Below are positions 45,032 through 54,599 of a stretch of 64,000 nt of DNA, one piece after another. Position numbers and translations under genes: made by a program. Positions within the stretch are counted from its first letter, which is position 1. Every line of letters begins with the position of its first letter. Origin of the DNA: an uncultured Sphingomonadaceae bacterium (GTDB taxonomy: Bacteria > Pseudomonadota > Alphaproteobacteria > Sphingomonadales > Sphingomonadaceae); the NCBI GenBank assembly GCA_947499255.1, contig CANMNF010000001.1, positions 682,001 through 746,000 of the forward strand, written 5' to 3'. The notes below the pieces were generated by a model. The model was not told the DNA's origin, did not search any database, and was given only the letters and a program-made list of their open reading frames with translations.

Positions 45032-46111
45032 ATGCAGTTGAGCCAAGCCACGGGCGTGGATTCTAACACCAAGGGTGCAATCCCTGCGCTGCTTGCACAA
45101 TTGCGTGATCCCAAACGGGCGATTGCCACACCTTTGGCAGACGCGCTGCTGGTGTGGGGATCGCCAATTATCGTGCTTTCGCTGCTGTGCCTGTACCTCA
45201 AAGGCGTTGAACTGGCTGTGCCAGCGCAAGCCGAAAGCCTTTCACTCTATCCCTTTTTGTTCGCGCTTTTGATTACCTATGGTCATCTGGTTGCCGTGGT
45301 CCCGCGTGCGTATCTCAACCCCGATGTTTTCTCGCAAAATCGCAGGCGTTTAACGATTGTCCCTATGGTCTTGCTGACAGTGCTGTTTGTATCACCAACC
45401 GCCTTTATCATTGCCGGCATCGTCGCCTATTTCTGGGATGTACATCACAGCGCGATGCAGACATTTGGCCTATCGCGCATCTATGATTTTAAAGCGGGCA
45501 ATGGCGGGAAGTATCTGCGCCAGACCGATCTTTTGCTCAACTGGATGCTTTATGTTGGACCGATCTTTGTAGGCGCATCGTTCTTTCTTCATACGGGTGA
45601 GCTAAGCAACTTTGCCGAAACACCCTTGACCTATCTCGCCACATGGCCGGGCTATCTGCAAAGCGGCCATGGCGCACTTCGCAATGTTGCATTGGCGGTG
45701 TGGTTCGTTGGCATTGTGTGGGCGGTGTTCAATTATCGCCGCGCAATGGATCAGGGTTACAAGATTTCCGCGAACAAGCTGGCTATGATTGCAAGCACAG
45801 GCCTTGTCACCTTTATCGCCTGGGGCCTGATGCCGCCGCTGATCGCTTTCGCGACGATCAACATTCATCATGCTTTGCAATATTATGTGATCGTTTGGGT
45901 GCAAGAAGGCGGGCGGATCGCCAGCTTTTCTCGCCTTGGCAAGCAAGCCGCGTTCGCGTTGTTTGTCCTGTTCACAGCGGTTGTGGCGCTGGGATATAAT
46001 TTCGCGCTGGAGATGGATTCCTACCTTTGGGCAGTGCCGTTTCTCGCCTGCTCGCTGCTGCATTTCTGGTATGATGGTTTTGTCTGGTCGGTCCGCAAAT
46101 CTGCAGTTTAG
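45032..46111 (+). CDS. unassigned multi-TM protein with conserved-looking His motifs
   Basis: 359 aa from the ATG at 45032; seven upstream in-frame codons are less likely. About 8 hydrophobic segments. Histidines cluster at predicted membrane borders: H85 (TYGHLVAVVPRAYLNPDVF), W136-D-V-H138-H139 then MQTFGLSRIYD, N277-I-H279-H280-ALQYY and H344 in LLHFWYDGFVW. The pattern recalls membrane metal enzymes such as desaturases or Brp/Blh carotene dioxygenases, but I cannot assign a family. It lies between parE and a serine hydrolase gene. Confidence 0.85.
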   Translation: MQLSQATGVDSNTKGAIPALLAQLRDPKRAIATPLADALLVWGSPIIVLSLLCLYLKGVELAVPAQAESLSLYPFLFALLITYGHLVAVVPRAYLNPDVFSQNRRRLTIVPMVLLTVLFVSPTAFIIAGIVAYFWDVHHSAMQTFGLSRIYDFKAGNGGKYLRQTDLLLNWMLYVGPIFVGASFFLHTGELSNFAETPLTYLATWPGYLQSGHGALRNVALAVWFVGIVWAVFNYRRAMDQGYKISANKLAMIASTGLVTFIAWGLMPPLIAFATINIHHALQYYVIVWVQEGGRIASFSRLGKQAAFALFVLFTAVVALGYNFALEMDSYLWAVPFLACSLLHFWYDGFVWSVRKSAV

Positions 46112-46161
46112 TGTCGCGCGCCGACCTTGCCTCTCCATCGTGCGCTAGCTAGCTTTGTGCG

Positions 46162-47451
46162 ATGACAAAACCTCTCTTGGCAGCAATCATCCTTGGCCTT
46201 GGCCCTCTCACTTTTGCTTTGCCCGCGTGGGCACAGGAGGACGCACAGGCGCAAGACATCCTTACCCAACGCGCCGAGGATATCGGCAAGGTCTTCACCG
46301 ACGAAATAGCCTATGATGTGGTGTTCACCGATACTTTCATCGCCGCTGTGCCCAAGGCGCAGTTTGATGGCATCACCAGCCAGCTGTCTAACCAAGTCGG
46401 CCCTTATGTAGACGTTTATGACGTGGTGCGCCATTCGGATGGCCTTGCCAATGTGCGCTATCAATTTGGCGAAATGCTCGCCAATGGCGTCATCCAGCTA
46501 TCAGAGACCGTGCCTTACAAGGTTGCAGGATTTCGCATTACTGGCGTCGCTCCGATCTTGGCAGAAGGGGAAAGCATTGCCGATAAGGTTGCAGAGCTGC
46601 CCGGTTCGAGCAATCTGTTATTCGCTAAGCTAGATGGGTTTGAGCCGATTGACGCGCATAAAATGGATGCGCCTCTGGCCATTGGTTCAGCGTTCAAATT
46701 GTGGGTATTATCCGCCTTGATCCGCGATATCGATGCAGGCAACCGGGCGTGGAGCGATGTCGTTACATTGGGCCATCCAAGGGCGCCGTCCAGCGGTACG
46801 CAGAATTGGCCTGACGATAGCCCGGTGACGCTGCACACGCTGGCCACATTGATGATCGCGAATAGCGATAACAACGCAACCGACGTGCTGATCGATGAAC
46901 TTGGCCGAGAGACTGTTGAGGCCGAATTGGAACTGACCGCCCATTCTGATCCATCGAGCAATATGCCATTCCTGAAAACGCGCGAATTGATGCTGCTAAA
47001 ATGGCGCGTGGAGCGCGGTGAACTGGATTACGCGGCTTTGGATGAGGCAGGTAGGCGCGCAGCATTGGACGATATCCGTAACACCGGATTTAGCCACGAA
47101 ATGGCGGTGCGTCTGTTTTCAGGTGCGCCAAAGCATATCGATATCGAGTGGTTTGCCACGCCCCGCGATTTGGCGAATGTGATGCAAAACCTTAGCCAAA
47201 ACGCGCAAGGCACAGCCATCTTGGCGACCAATCCCGGATTTGCCCCGGGTAGCACAGATGGATGGACCTATGTCGGGTTTAAAGGCGGGTCAGAGCCAGG
47301 TGTTCTCAACTTCACGTGGCTGCTTCGCAATGATCAGCAAGAGGATTTTATTCTCACGATGAGCTGGAACAACCCCGATGCCGCCGTCGACGAAGGGCAG
47401 TTTATGGGATTGGCACAAGAGATATTGGCTGCACATCGGCGGGCGCAATAA
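46162..47451 (+). CDS. secreted serine hydrolase, class A beta-lactamase-like
   Basis: 429 aa. Signal peptide (about residues 1-24, ending PAWAQ). An N-terminal domain of about 110 residues (FTDTFIAAVPKAQFDGITSQ) precedes a penicillin-recognising fold. Motifs: S176-A-F-K179 (IGSAFKLWVLSAL), S235-D-N237 (MIANSDNNATDVLI) and K374-G-G (VGFKGGSEPG). Resembles bacterial serine hydrolases related to class A beta-lactamases rather than a proven lactamase. The substrate could be a peptidoglycan peptide or an ester; unknown. Confidence 0.85.
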   Translation: MTKPLLAAIILGLGPLTFALPAWAQEDAQAQDILTQRAEDIGKVFTDEIAYDVVFTDTFIAAVPKAQFDGITSQLSNQVGPYVDVYDVVRHSDGLANVRYQFGEMLANGVIQLSETVPYKVAGFRITGVAPILAEGESIADKVAELPGSSNLLFAKLDGFEPIDAHKMDAPLAIGSAFKLWVLSALIRDIDAGNRAWSDVVTLGHPRAPSSGTQNWPDDSPVTLHTLATLMIANSDNNATDVLIDELGRETVEAELELTAHSDPSSNMPFLKTRELMLLKWRVERGELDYAALDEAGRRAALDDIRNTGFSHEMAVRLFSGAPKHIDIEWFATPRDLANVMQNLSQNAQGTAILATNPGFAPGSTDGWTYVGFKGGSEPGVLNFTWLLRNDQQEDFILTMSWNNPDAAVDEGQFMGLAQEILAAHRRAQ

Positions 47452-47454
47452 CCT

Positions 47455-48339
47455 TTAGGCAGGCTCAGCCCCGAGATAGAGCCAATCGCCCTGCCCGATC
47501 CAATCACCTATCAGCGCAGTCGGCGCGAACAAGGCCGCGTAAGGCAGCAATTTGGGGCTGATTTTCCAGCTTGCAGGCGTCCCAAAGGAATACCCCAATG
47601 GCAAAGAGATACGCTCCGCCTGAGTTGCCCGATATCCTGCCTTTTCCACCATCGCAGACAATGTCGTGGTCGAGAACTGAAACAGGTGATGCGGCGGTTC
47701 GGGATGGGGCCAATAATCGAGCGTGTTCGCCAGTTTGTATGAAAGGCGTGGGAACAATCCGTCAATATCGGGCGTGGATTGCAGCAGAAGGCCGCCGGGT
47801 TTAAGCAATGGCAAAATGGCTTCCAGCTCCGCCATCGGATCGGGCAAATGCTCAATCACATCAAACAGGGTGATGATGTCGAAAGACCCCGGCACATATC
47901 CCGCATCGCGCCAATCACCGGGATGGACGGCCAAGCCAAAATAAGCAGCCGCGAACCGGGCTGTTTCCGGCGAAAGTTCTGCCCCATGCGCTTCCATGCC
48001 AGCCTTTTTCGCCTCGGCAAGAAACAGGCCTGATGAACATCCGATATCGAGTACGCGCAAACTGGAAAGATCGCTGCGGAACTTGCGCAACAATCGCATA
48101 TGTTGGCGCGCAACCGATGCCATGCGGGCAAACTCATCGCTGGCAGGATCGAGCAAGCGCGCATGGTAATCCGTCTTTGCGGTATACAGCGCCACCACCT
48201 CCTCCTCATTGGGAGGATTGGCGATATAGGCCAGCCCGCAATTCGTGCAGCGTACCAGATCAAAGCCGTTTTTGGAAAACAGCTTTTCAGCAGAAGTGCT
48301 GCTGCAACAATTACAGGTCAGGTCGGCGGATTGGCTCAT
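47455..48339 (-). CDS. SAM-dependent methyltransferase with N-terminal zinc-ribbon
   Basis: 294 aa. An N-terminal Cys cluster (C9, C11/C12, C31, C34: CNCC ... RCTNCG) suggests a zinc ribbon. The Rossmann methyltransferase core has LRVLDIGCSSGLFLAEAKKA (motif I), DIITLFDVIEHLPDPMAEL and LKPGGLLLQSTPDIDGLF. Such proteins often methylate sugars or polyketide-like metabolites. Here it follows namZ by 58 nt, so an envelope sugar is possible; inference only. Confidence 0.88.
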   Translation of the reverse strand: MSQSADLTCNCCSSTSAEKLFSKNGFDLVRCTNCGLAYIANPPNEEEVVALYTAKTDYHARLLDPASDEFARMASVARQHMRLLRKFRSDLSSLRVLDIGCSSGLFLAEAKKAGMEAHGAELSPETARFAAAYFGLAVHPGDWRDAGYVPGSFDIITLFDVIEHLPDPMAELEAILPLLKPGGLLLQSTPDIDGLFPRLSYKLANTLDYWPHPEPPHHLFQFSTTTLSAMVEKAGYRATQAERISLPLGYSFGTPASWKISPKLLPYAALFAPTALIGDWIGQGDWLYLGAEPA

Positions 48340-48363
48340 ATGTGGGCCATAGTCCTAACGCGC

Positions 48364-48390
48364 AAAAATTGGGTTAAACAGCGAAAACCC
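48364..48390 (-). terminator. weak hairpin with U-tract after namZ
   Basis: On the minus strand GGGTT (48390-48386) pairs with AACCC (48375-48371) and is followed by AATTTTT. The stem is only 5 bp, so it may attenuate rather than stop transcription into the methyltransferase gene. Confidence 0.3.
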
Positions 48391-48397
48391 GGCGTCT

Positions 48398-49609
48398 TTA
48401 ATACAACAGCAACGGCTCCACTTCGTCGCGCGATTGCGCCTCATCCGCGCTGGCACGCGCATCGAGATCACCCGGCGCAGCTTCGCTATCGTCCACCCAT
48501 TCGCGCAAGAAAGGCCCACCATTGATCACGTCTATCGCCAGCCGCTCAAGCTCATACTCATAGGCAAAATCGCGCCAGATCGCATAGTCTGGATGCAAGC
48601 TGCGGATCGCTTTGAATGCCAGGGCTTGCAATCGCCACGGCCGGAAAGCGGCGTGATCATAAAAAGGGCCTTCTGCGTGGATCATAAGCGCGCTGCAAAG
48701 CTCGTTCGCGTGCTTATGAAATGTCGGCGTAAACCAACATTCGCGCAAAGTGCATCCCGATAACCATTCAGGCGCGATGCGGTGCATTTCTGCCGCCACA
48801 GCTTTGGCATCCAAATCAGGCGCGCCGAACAAGACTTCCAAGGGCCGCGTCGTGCCCCTGCCCTCGCTCAAATTGGTGCCTTCGATCATCACTGTACCCG
48901 CATAAGCGCGCGCCATGTTTACATTGGCCGCATTTGGACTGGGATTGATCCAGACGCGATTGTCTGGCCAGCCTAAACCAGGAGCAACTTCGGGCAACCA
49001 ATCATGCATGGTGATGACACGATATTCGACATCAAGTCCAAAATGCCGGATAAACCAATGGCCCATTTCGCCCATCGTCAGCCCGTGCCGCATAGGCATT
49101 GCTGCGGCCCCCACAAAGCTTTCCTGACCGGGCTCCAGCAAAGTGCCTTCAATCGGGCGACCAGCGGGATTGGGACGATCGAGCACCCATACTTGTTTGC
49201 CATGCTTACCCGCCTCTTCAAGCAGATAGAGCAGCGTGGTCACGAAGGTGTAGATACGGCAGCCCAGATCCTGCAAATCGAACAAGAACACATCCGCGCT
49301 GTCCATCATCGTAGCGGTTGGGCGGCGCACCTCACCGTAAAGCGAATAAACGGGGATGGCGTAGACCGGGTCCACTTCATCCTGCGTTTCAACCATATTG
49401 TCTTGCTTATCGCCTTTCAGCCCATGTTGCGGGCCAAAAGCGCTGGTGATGTTCACCCCGGCAGCGATCAGAGCATCCAAGCTATGTGTCAAATCCGTCG
49501 TGACAGAAGCAGGATGCGCGACCAGCGAAACACGCTTGCCATCCAATGCCGCGCGCAATTCCGGTTCTGTAAGCAGGCGATCAATGCCGAATTTGGGGCC
49601 AAGTTTCAT
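48398..49609 (-). CDS. namZ: DUF1343 exo-beta-N-acetylmuramidase (NamZ-like)
   Basis: 403 aa from the ATG at 49609, which overlaps the DOMON gene stop (ATGA). FGIDRLLTEPELRAALDGKRV, LVAHPASVTTDL, FGPQHGLKGDKQDNM, IPVYSLYG and FDLQDLGCRIYTFVTTLLY are DUF1343 blocks. DUF1343 founding member NamZ releases MurNAc from glycan ends. No Sec signal is visible, so recycling in the cytosol is possible. Fits with the other wall genes here. Confidence 0.88.
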   Translation of the reverse strand: MKLGPKFGIDRLLTEPELRAALDGKRVSLVAHPASVTTDLTHSLDALIAAGVNITSAFGPQHGLKGDKQDNMVETQDEVDPVYAIPVYSLYGEVRRPTATMMDSADVFLFDLQDLGCRIYTFVTTLLYLLEEAGKHGKQVWVLDRPNPAGRPIEGTLLEPGQESFVGAAAMPMRHGLTMGEMGHWFIRHFGLDVEYRVITMHDWLPEVAPGLGWPDNRVWINPSPNAANVNMARAYAGTVMIEGTNLSEGRGTTRPLEVLFGAPDLDAKAVAAEMHRIAPEWLSGCTLRECWFTPTFHKHANELCSALMIHAEGPFYDHAAFRPWRLQALAFKAIRSLHPDYAIWRDFAYEYELERLAIDVINGGPFLREWVDDSEAAPGDLDARASADEAQSRDEVEPLLLY

Positions 49610-50148
49610 GCAGCTTTGCGTGGCCCAAGCTTTGCAGCGAAGCAAGCAGGATCGTGAAAATCAGGCTGCGCGCTTTGATGCGTCATCGCCCAATAGCTTT
49701 TGTGCCCGCCTTCTTCTTCGATAATTGCGCAAAGGCCGATGGCCACTGGAGGTTCTGGCACATTTTCGCGCGGCAAAGCGGCATCGAAAATCGCCATGCT
49801 GTGACCGCTGCGCATGGTGCAATCAGGTTCTCGGCGCATGGCATGTTCGCGCATCCCTTCGCGCCGCGCGCTAAATTCATATGCGGCCCAGCGTTCCGAA
49901 GGGGAAAGGTTAAATTCGCAATACCTCTGGCTGCCGGCAGGTTGGACAAACATTTCAAAACAAGTTGTCTGCCACAAATTGTCCGCCCGCCCACGCCCGG
50001 CAAAAGGTGGCAGGACCAGTTTGCTCACCCCATCAATACGCCAACGCACCCGCACCCAGGCATCCGCCAAAGAGAGCACGCGCGCCTCCATTGTGCGCAC
50101 TGCGAGCGGGGGATGAGCGGGGTGGGGAATCAGGTCAAACGTTTGCAA
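49606..50148 (-). CDS. DOMON-like domain protein
   Basis: 180 aa. A single DOMON-like beta sandwich: [34 protein letters not shown] and [20 protein letters not shown] match the small bacterial DOMON-like group found near muropeptide genes. No signal peptide. Translationally coupled to namZ, so it probably assists muropeptide handling; the ligand (sugar or heme) is unknown. Confidence 0.82.
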   Translation of the reverse strand: MQTFDLIPHPAHPPLAVRTMEARVLSLADAWVRVRWRIDGVSKLVLPPFAGRGRADNLWQTTCFEMFVQPAGSQRYCEFNLSPSERWAAYEFSARREGMREHAMRREPDCTMRSGHSMAIFDAALPRENVPEPPVAIGLCAIIEEEGGHKSYWAMTHQSAQPDFHDPACFAAKLGPRKAA

Positions 50149-50194
50149 GCTGCAATCCTCGTGCTACGCGCCGCCACCGATATATGAGGGCTTC

Positions 50195-51436
50195 ATGACA
50201 ACAGCGTACAATTCAGACCTTTTGCGGGTGCTTGATGAACGTGGTTATGTCCATCAAGTAACAGACTCTAAAGGATTAGACGCCCTAGCGGCGGGACAGA
50301 CCGTTCCCGGTTATATCGGTTTTGACGCCACGGCGCCGTCTTTGCACGTGGGCAGCCTTGTGCAAATCATGATGCTGCGCCGACTCCAGCAAACTGGCCA
50401 TAAGCCGATTGTTGTGATGGGCGGCGGCACTACCAAAATTGGTGACCCGTCAGGTAAGGATGAGAGCCGCAAAATGCTCACATCTGACGATATCGACAAC
50501 AATATCGCCGGCATCCGCACAGTGTTTGAACGCCTTTTGGACTTCGGTGACGGGCCAAACGATGCCATCATGATCAACAATGATGAATGGCTCTCCAGCC
50601 TTGGTTATATTGATATGCTGCGCGATGTTGGGCCGCATTTCACGGTCAACCGGATGCTGACTTTTGATTCGGTGAAACTGCGGTTGGACCGCGAACAGCC
50701 GCTTACCTTCCTCGAATTCAATTACATGATCCTGCAGGCTTATGACTTCCTTGAGCTGGCGCGGCGGCATGGTTGCCGTTTGCAAATGGGCGGCAGCGAT
50801 CAATGGGGCAATATCATCAACGGGCTGGAACTTGGCCGCCGGATGGAGGGGCACGAGTTGTACGGCCTTACCACCCCGCTGCTGACCACCGCTGATGGCG
50901 CGAAGATGGGCAAAACGGCGAGCGGTGCCGTCTGGCTTAACAAAGACAAGCTGCCGTCTTATGATTTCTGGCAATATTGGCGCAATGTCGATGACCGTGA
51001 TGTGGGCCGCTTCCTCAAGCTGTTCACCGATTTGCCATTGGACGAAATCGCTCGGCTCGAAGCGCTGGAAGGCGCGGCGATCAATGATGCGAAAATCGTG
51101 CTGGCCGATGAGGTGACGAAGTTGATCCGCGGCGAGGATGCATCCATCAATGCCCGCGCAACCGCAGAGCAGACCTTTGTCGGCGATGGCAAAGGCGAAG
51201 ATCTTCCCACCCTGGATATTCCCGTAGAAGGCTTGCGCGTGGGCGCAATCTGCACAGCTCTTGGATTTACCAAAAGCAATGGCGAAGCCAAGCGCAAGGT
51301 TGCCGAAGGCGCGGTGAAGATTGACGACGTGGTCGTCACTGATCCCGGGCAATTGATTACAGCGCAAGACGGTGCAGACCTGCGCTTAAGCTTGGGTAAG
51401 AAGCGCCACGCAATTCTGCGTAAAGAAGCGCCTTAA
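50195..51436 (+). CDS. tyrS: tyrosyl-tRNA synthetase
   Basis: 413 aa class I synthetase. HIGH motif as [11 protein letters not shown], then [55 protein letters not shown] and KMSKS as [13 protein letters not shown]-terminal S4 domain ([20 protein letters not shown]) ends the protein. GAGGG lies just upstream of the ATG. Divergent from the DOMON gene by 46 nt. Confidence 0.97.
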   Translation: MTTAYNSDLLRVLDERGYVHQVTDSKGLDALAAGQTVPGYIGFDATAPSLHVGSLVQIMMLRRLQQTGHKPIVVMGGGTTKIGDPSGKDESRKMLTSDDIDNNIAGIRTVFERLLDFGDGPNDAIMINNDEWLSSLGYIDMLRDVGPHFTVNRMLTFDSVKLRLDREQPLTFLEFNYMILQAYDFLELARRHGCRLQMGGSDQWGNIINGLELGRRMEGHELYGLTTPLLTTADGAKMGKTASGAVWLNKDKLPSYDFWQYWRNVDDRDVGRFLKLFTDLPLDEIARLEALEGAAINDAKIVLADEVTKLIRGEDASINARATAEQTFVGDGKGEDLPTLDIPVEGLRVGAICTALGFTKSNGEAKRKVAEGAVKIDDVVVTDPGQLITAQDGADLRLSLGKKRHAILRKEAP

Positions 51437-51500
51437 AGAATTATCCAGATTTTCCTGTCAGAAGGTTTGGCAAGACCAATCTTTTGGAGGTTAACAGGAC

Positions 51501-51839
51501 ATGGCAGGTGGCGCATCGCTTTCTGTAACCGATATGCGGCGTTCAACGCGGCATCCGGTGGATTATCCAGTGATTGCGGAACATCGCGAGCACGGTGACC
51601 TCAAATTGCACGTTTGCAATATTTCCTCGCATGGCTTTATGGTCGATGATGCGGGCAATTTATCGCGCGGTGATCGGGTGATCATTCGCTTGCCATTGGT
51701 GGGCCGCATCGAAGCGTATTGCATCTGGACTGCAGAAAAGCGTGCAGGATTTCAGTTCGAACGGATTATCCGGCTGGACGATTTCATGGCTATGATCACC
51801 GAGTTGCAACCCAACCCCGCCCTTCGCCGCCGCAGTTAA
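51501..51839 (+). CDS. PilZ domain protein
   Basis: 112 aa, single PilZ domain. The c-di-GMP binding residues are present: R13-x-x-x-R17 (RRSTRHP) and N40-x-S-x-x-G45 (NISSHG). Stand-alone PilZ proteins relay c-di-GMP to motility, polysaccharide or cell-cycle targets. TTTGGAGG lies upstream. It sits between tyrS and an MFS gene, without related partners. Confidence 0.9.
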   Translation: MAGGASLSVTDMRRSTRHPVDYPVIAEHREHGDLKLHVCNISSHGFMVDDAGNLSRGDRVIIRLPLVGRIEAYCIWTAEKRAGFQFERIIRLDDFMAMITELQPNPALRRRS

Positions 51840-51903
51840 CCGCGAGACGAAACTTGTTGTCAGCTGACTTGGCAATAGAGCCGGGCACTGCCATGGCGCG
51901 CGG

Positions 51904-53190
51904 GTGAAAGAACAAAACCACCCACTCCATTTTGCCAATTTCCGCGCTTTCCTTATCTCGCGCTTTTCGACGATGGTCGCGCAGTATGGAATGATGCTGA
52001 TTATCGGTTGGCAAACTTACAACATTGCCAGAACCGATGGGATGAGCGTTGCCGAAGCGTCCGGCCAGTTGGCGCTTATCGGCCTTTTGCAGTTTGTCCC
52101 GCTGTTTATCCTAACCCCATGGGCAGGCTTGGCCGCAGATCGCCTGAACCGGCGCAACCTTGCCCGCTTGATGTTGTTTCTCCAATTGGCCTGCGCAATC
52201 GCATTGGCCGTGGCGACATGGAATGGTGCGATAAGCTTGCTGCTTTTGTTTGGCATCGCGATATTGCTGGGTATTGGCCGTGCTTTTTCAGGCCCGGCCT
52301 ATTCGGCTCTGGCACCCAATCTTGTGCCTGCAAAAGTTCTGCCGCAATCTATCGCTTTATCATCGATCGCTTGGCAAACTGGCGTCATTATTGGCCCTGC
52401 CATCGGGGGATACCTATACGTCGTCTCGCCCAGTATGCCTTATGTTGCATCGGCAATTTTGTTCGTTCTGGCGATTGTAGCGATCAGTTTTATTGGCAAG
52501 GTTCCCCGCAAGGCGTTGGCCACCGGCAGCCCGATCAAACAGATCCGCGAAGGCTTGGCCTATGTTCGTGAAAACAAAATGGTTTTATCCACTATCACGT
52601 TGGATTTGTTCGCTGTTTTCCTCGCTGGAGCAACGGCATTGTTTCCCGTCTATGCGCGCGACATCCTCAATGTCGGCGCCACCGGTTTAAGCCAGCTTGC
52701 AATGGCGCCCGCGATTGGCGCATCGATCATGGCGATCTTCTTTTCGATCCGTCCGCTCAAAAGCAATGTCGGCCCGATCATGTTGTGGTCTGTTGCGATC
52801 TTCGGATTTGCGACCATCATATTCGGCTTTTCAACCAATATGCCATTAAGTCTTGCGATGCTGGTCATCGTGGGCGCAGCTGACATGGTTTCGGTGTTCA
52901 TCCGGCAATCGCTCATCCAATTGCATACCCCTGATCACAAACGCGGGCGTGTGGGCGCGGTTTCTCAGCTGACCATTTCTGCATCGAACGAATTTGGCGA
53001 TTTCTTCTCCGGTAGTCTGGCTTTTGCCATTGGGCCTGTTGCCGCCGTTGTCGCAGGCGGAGCGGGCGCGGTAGCCACCGTGCTTATCTACGCAAAGCAT
53101 TTTCCGGTACTACGACGAACGAAGACCTTCGATCCGCCCGATGATCTGCTAGAAGAAGACATCACAGCTCAGACAGAACAGCGAGGCTAG
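51904..53190 (+). CDS. MFS transporter, EntS-like exporter group
   Basis: 428 aa, start GTG at 51904. Twelve hydrophobic segments; [39 protein letters not shown] and [20 protein letters not shown] match MFS_3/EntS-type permeases. Probable drug or siderophore export; substrate unknown. Only 4 nt separate it from cysK, so the two are likely co-transcribed. Confidence 0.88.
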   Translation: MKEQNHPLHFANFRAFLISRFSTMVAQYGMMLIIGWQTYNIARTDGMSVAEASGQLALIGLLQFVPLFILTPWAGLAADRLNRRNLARLMLFLQLACAIALAVATWNGAISLLLLFGIAILLGIGRAFSGPAYSALAPNLVPAKVLPQSIALSSIAWQTGVIIGPAIGGYLYVVSPSMPYVASAILFVLAIVAISFIGKVPRKALATGSPIKQIREGLAYVRENKMVLSTITLDLFAVFLAGATALFPVYARDILNVGATGLSQLAMAPAIGASIMAIFFSIRPLKSNVGPIMLWSVAIFGFATIIFGFSTNMPLSLAMLVIVGAADMVSVFIRQSLIQLHTPDHKRGRVGAVSQLTISASNEFGDFFSGSLAFAIGPVAAVVAGGAGAVATVLIYAKHFPVLRRTKTFDPPDDLLEEDITAQTEQRG

Positions 53191-53194
53191 ACCA

Positions 53195-54112
53195 ATGAAA
53201 TTCGATAACGTCCTGCAATCCATCGGCGGCACACCGCATATTCGCATGTCGCGCCTGTTCCCCAATCACGAAGTTTGGATCAAGAGCGAACGCTCCAATC
53301 CCGGCGGATCAATCAAAGACCGCATAGCTCTTGCCATGGTCGAAGCAGCAGAAAAATCAGGCGACTTGAAACCCGGCGGAACGATTGTTGAACCAACCAG
53401 CGGCAATACCGGCATTGGCCTGGCGATGGTAGCCGCAGTCAAAGGCTACAAGCTTGTTTTGGTAATGCCCGAAAGCATGAGCCTTGAACGCCGCCGCCTC
53501 ATGCTCGCCTATGGCGCAAGCTTTGATCTCACGCCTAAGGAAAAGGGCATGAAAGGCGCGCTGGACCGGGCTGCAGAAATCGTTGCTGAACTCGACAATG
53601 CATGGATGCCGCAACAGTTTGAAAATGATGCCAACCCGGCAGTACATGCCGCCACCACAGCGCAGGAAATCCTTGCCGACTTTGCTGGCGCACCACCGGA
53701 AATGATGATCACCGGCGTTGGCACTGGCGGCCATCTGACGGGCTGCGCAGAAGAATTGAAAAAGGTTTGGCCCGATATGAAAGCTTACGCGGTGGAGCCA
53801 GAACTCTCCCCTGTTATCTCTGGTGGGCAGCCCGGTCCGCACCCCATTCAAGGCATCGGCGCAGGTTTCATTCCTGGGAATCTGCACACACGCGCCATTG
53901 ATGGAGCGATCCCTGTCAATGCAGAAGCCGCCAAAGACATGGCGCGCCGTTCTGCTGCTGAGGAAGGCCTGCTCGTCGGGATTTCATCAGGCGCGACACT
54001 GGCTGCAATCGCGCAAAAGTTGGCAGATTGCCCGGCCGGCACCCGCGTCATCGGGTTCAATTACGACACTGGTGAACGCTATCTATCGGTGCCGGACTTC
54101 CTCCCGACTTAA
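53195..54112 (+). CDS. cysK: cysteine synthase A (O-acetylserine sulfhydrylase)
   Basis: 305 aa PLP enzyme. [20 protein letters not shown] contains the PLP Lys; [20 protein letters not shown] is the substrate loop, with [15 protein letters not shown] for PLP phosphate binding and [13 protein letters not shown] near the end. Makes L-cysteine from O-acetylserine and sulfide. It feeds gshB elsewhere in the window. Confidence 0.95.
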   Translation: MKFDNVLQSIGGTPHIRMSRLFPNHEVWIKSERSNPGGSIKDRIALAMVEAAEKSGDLKPGGTIVEPTSGNTGIGLAMVAAVKGYKLVLVMPESMSLERRRLMLAYGASFDLTPKEKGMKGALDRAAEIVAELDNAWMPQQFENDANPAVHAATTAQEILADFAGAPPEMMITGVGTGGHLTGCAEELKKVWPDMKAYAVEPELSPVISGGQPGPHPIQGIGAGFIPGNLHTRAIDGAIPVNAEAAKDMARRSAAEEGLLVGISSGATLAAIAQKLADCPAGTRVIGFNYDTGERYLSVPDFLPT

Positions 54113-54128
54113 TAACCAGCACTAGTGT

Positions 54129-54458
54129 TCAATCGATGCGGACCAGCTTTTCACCGTCCAGTTTGCGGTAAAAGCAGCTGGCCGCATTGGTGTGACAGGC
54201 AGGGCCTGCTGGCAAAACCTTCAAGATCAACGCGTCCTGATCGCAATCGACGAAGATGTCTTTCACATGGAGTACATTGCCTGAAGTCTCGCCTTTTTGC
54301 CAAAGCGCTGCGCGGCTGCGCGAATAAAAATGCGCAAGGCCGGTATCCATCGTTTTGCCAATTGCCGTTTCATTCATAAAGGCCAGCATCAGCACTTCGC
54401 CTGTCTCAGCATGCTGTGCGATAGCGGTCAAAAGGCCCTTTTCATCAAATTTCGGCAT
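54129..54458 (-). CDS. hisI: phosphoribosyl-AMP cyclohydrolase
   Basis: 109 aa, single-domain HisI (no HisE fusion). MLAFMNETAIGKTMDTGLAHFYSRSR and the zinc/magnesium residues in IFVDCDQDALIL and GPACHTNAASCFYR are clear. Catalyses step 3 of histidine biosynthesis. No other his gene is near; it stands alone between cysK (16 nt) and a long gap. Confidence 0.95.
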   Translation of the reverse strand: MPKFDEKGLLTAIAQHAETGEVLMLAFMNETAIGKTMDTGLAHFYSRSRAALWQKGETSGNVLHVKDIFVDCDQDALILKVLPAGPACHTNAASCFYRKLDGEKLVRID

Positions 54459-54599
54459 GAAAACGCTGCCTTGCTCACGCAGTGTTTTGTCGGTTGCGGC
54501 ACTTGAAATTGGCTGATCCTTCCTGAAAATTGGTCACAAGCCTGATGTGTTACGTTAATGTTGCAGGATAATCACATATTACGGCCAAAATCCAACGAT

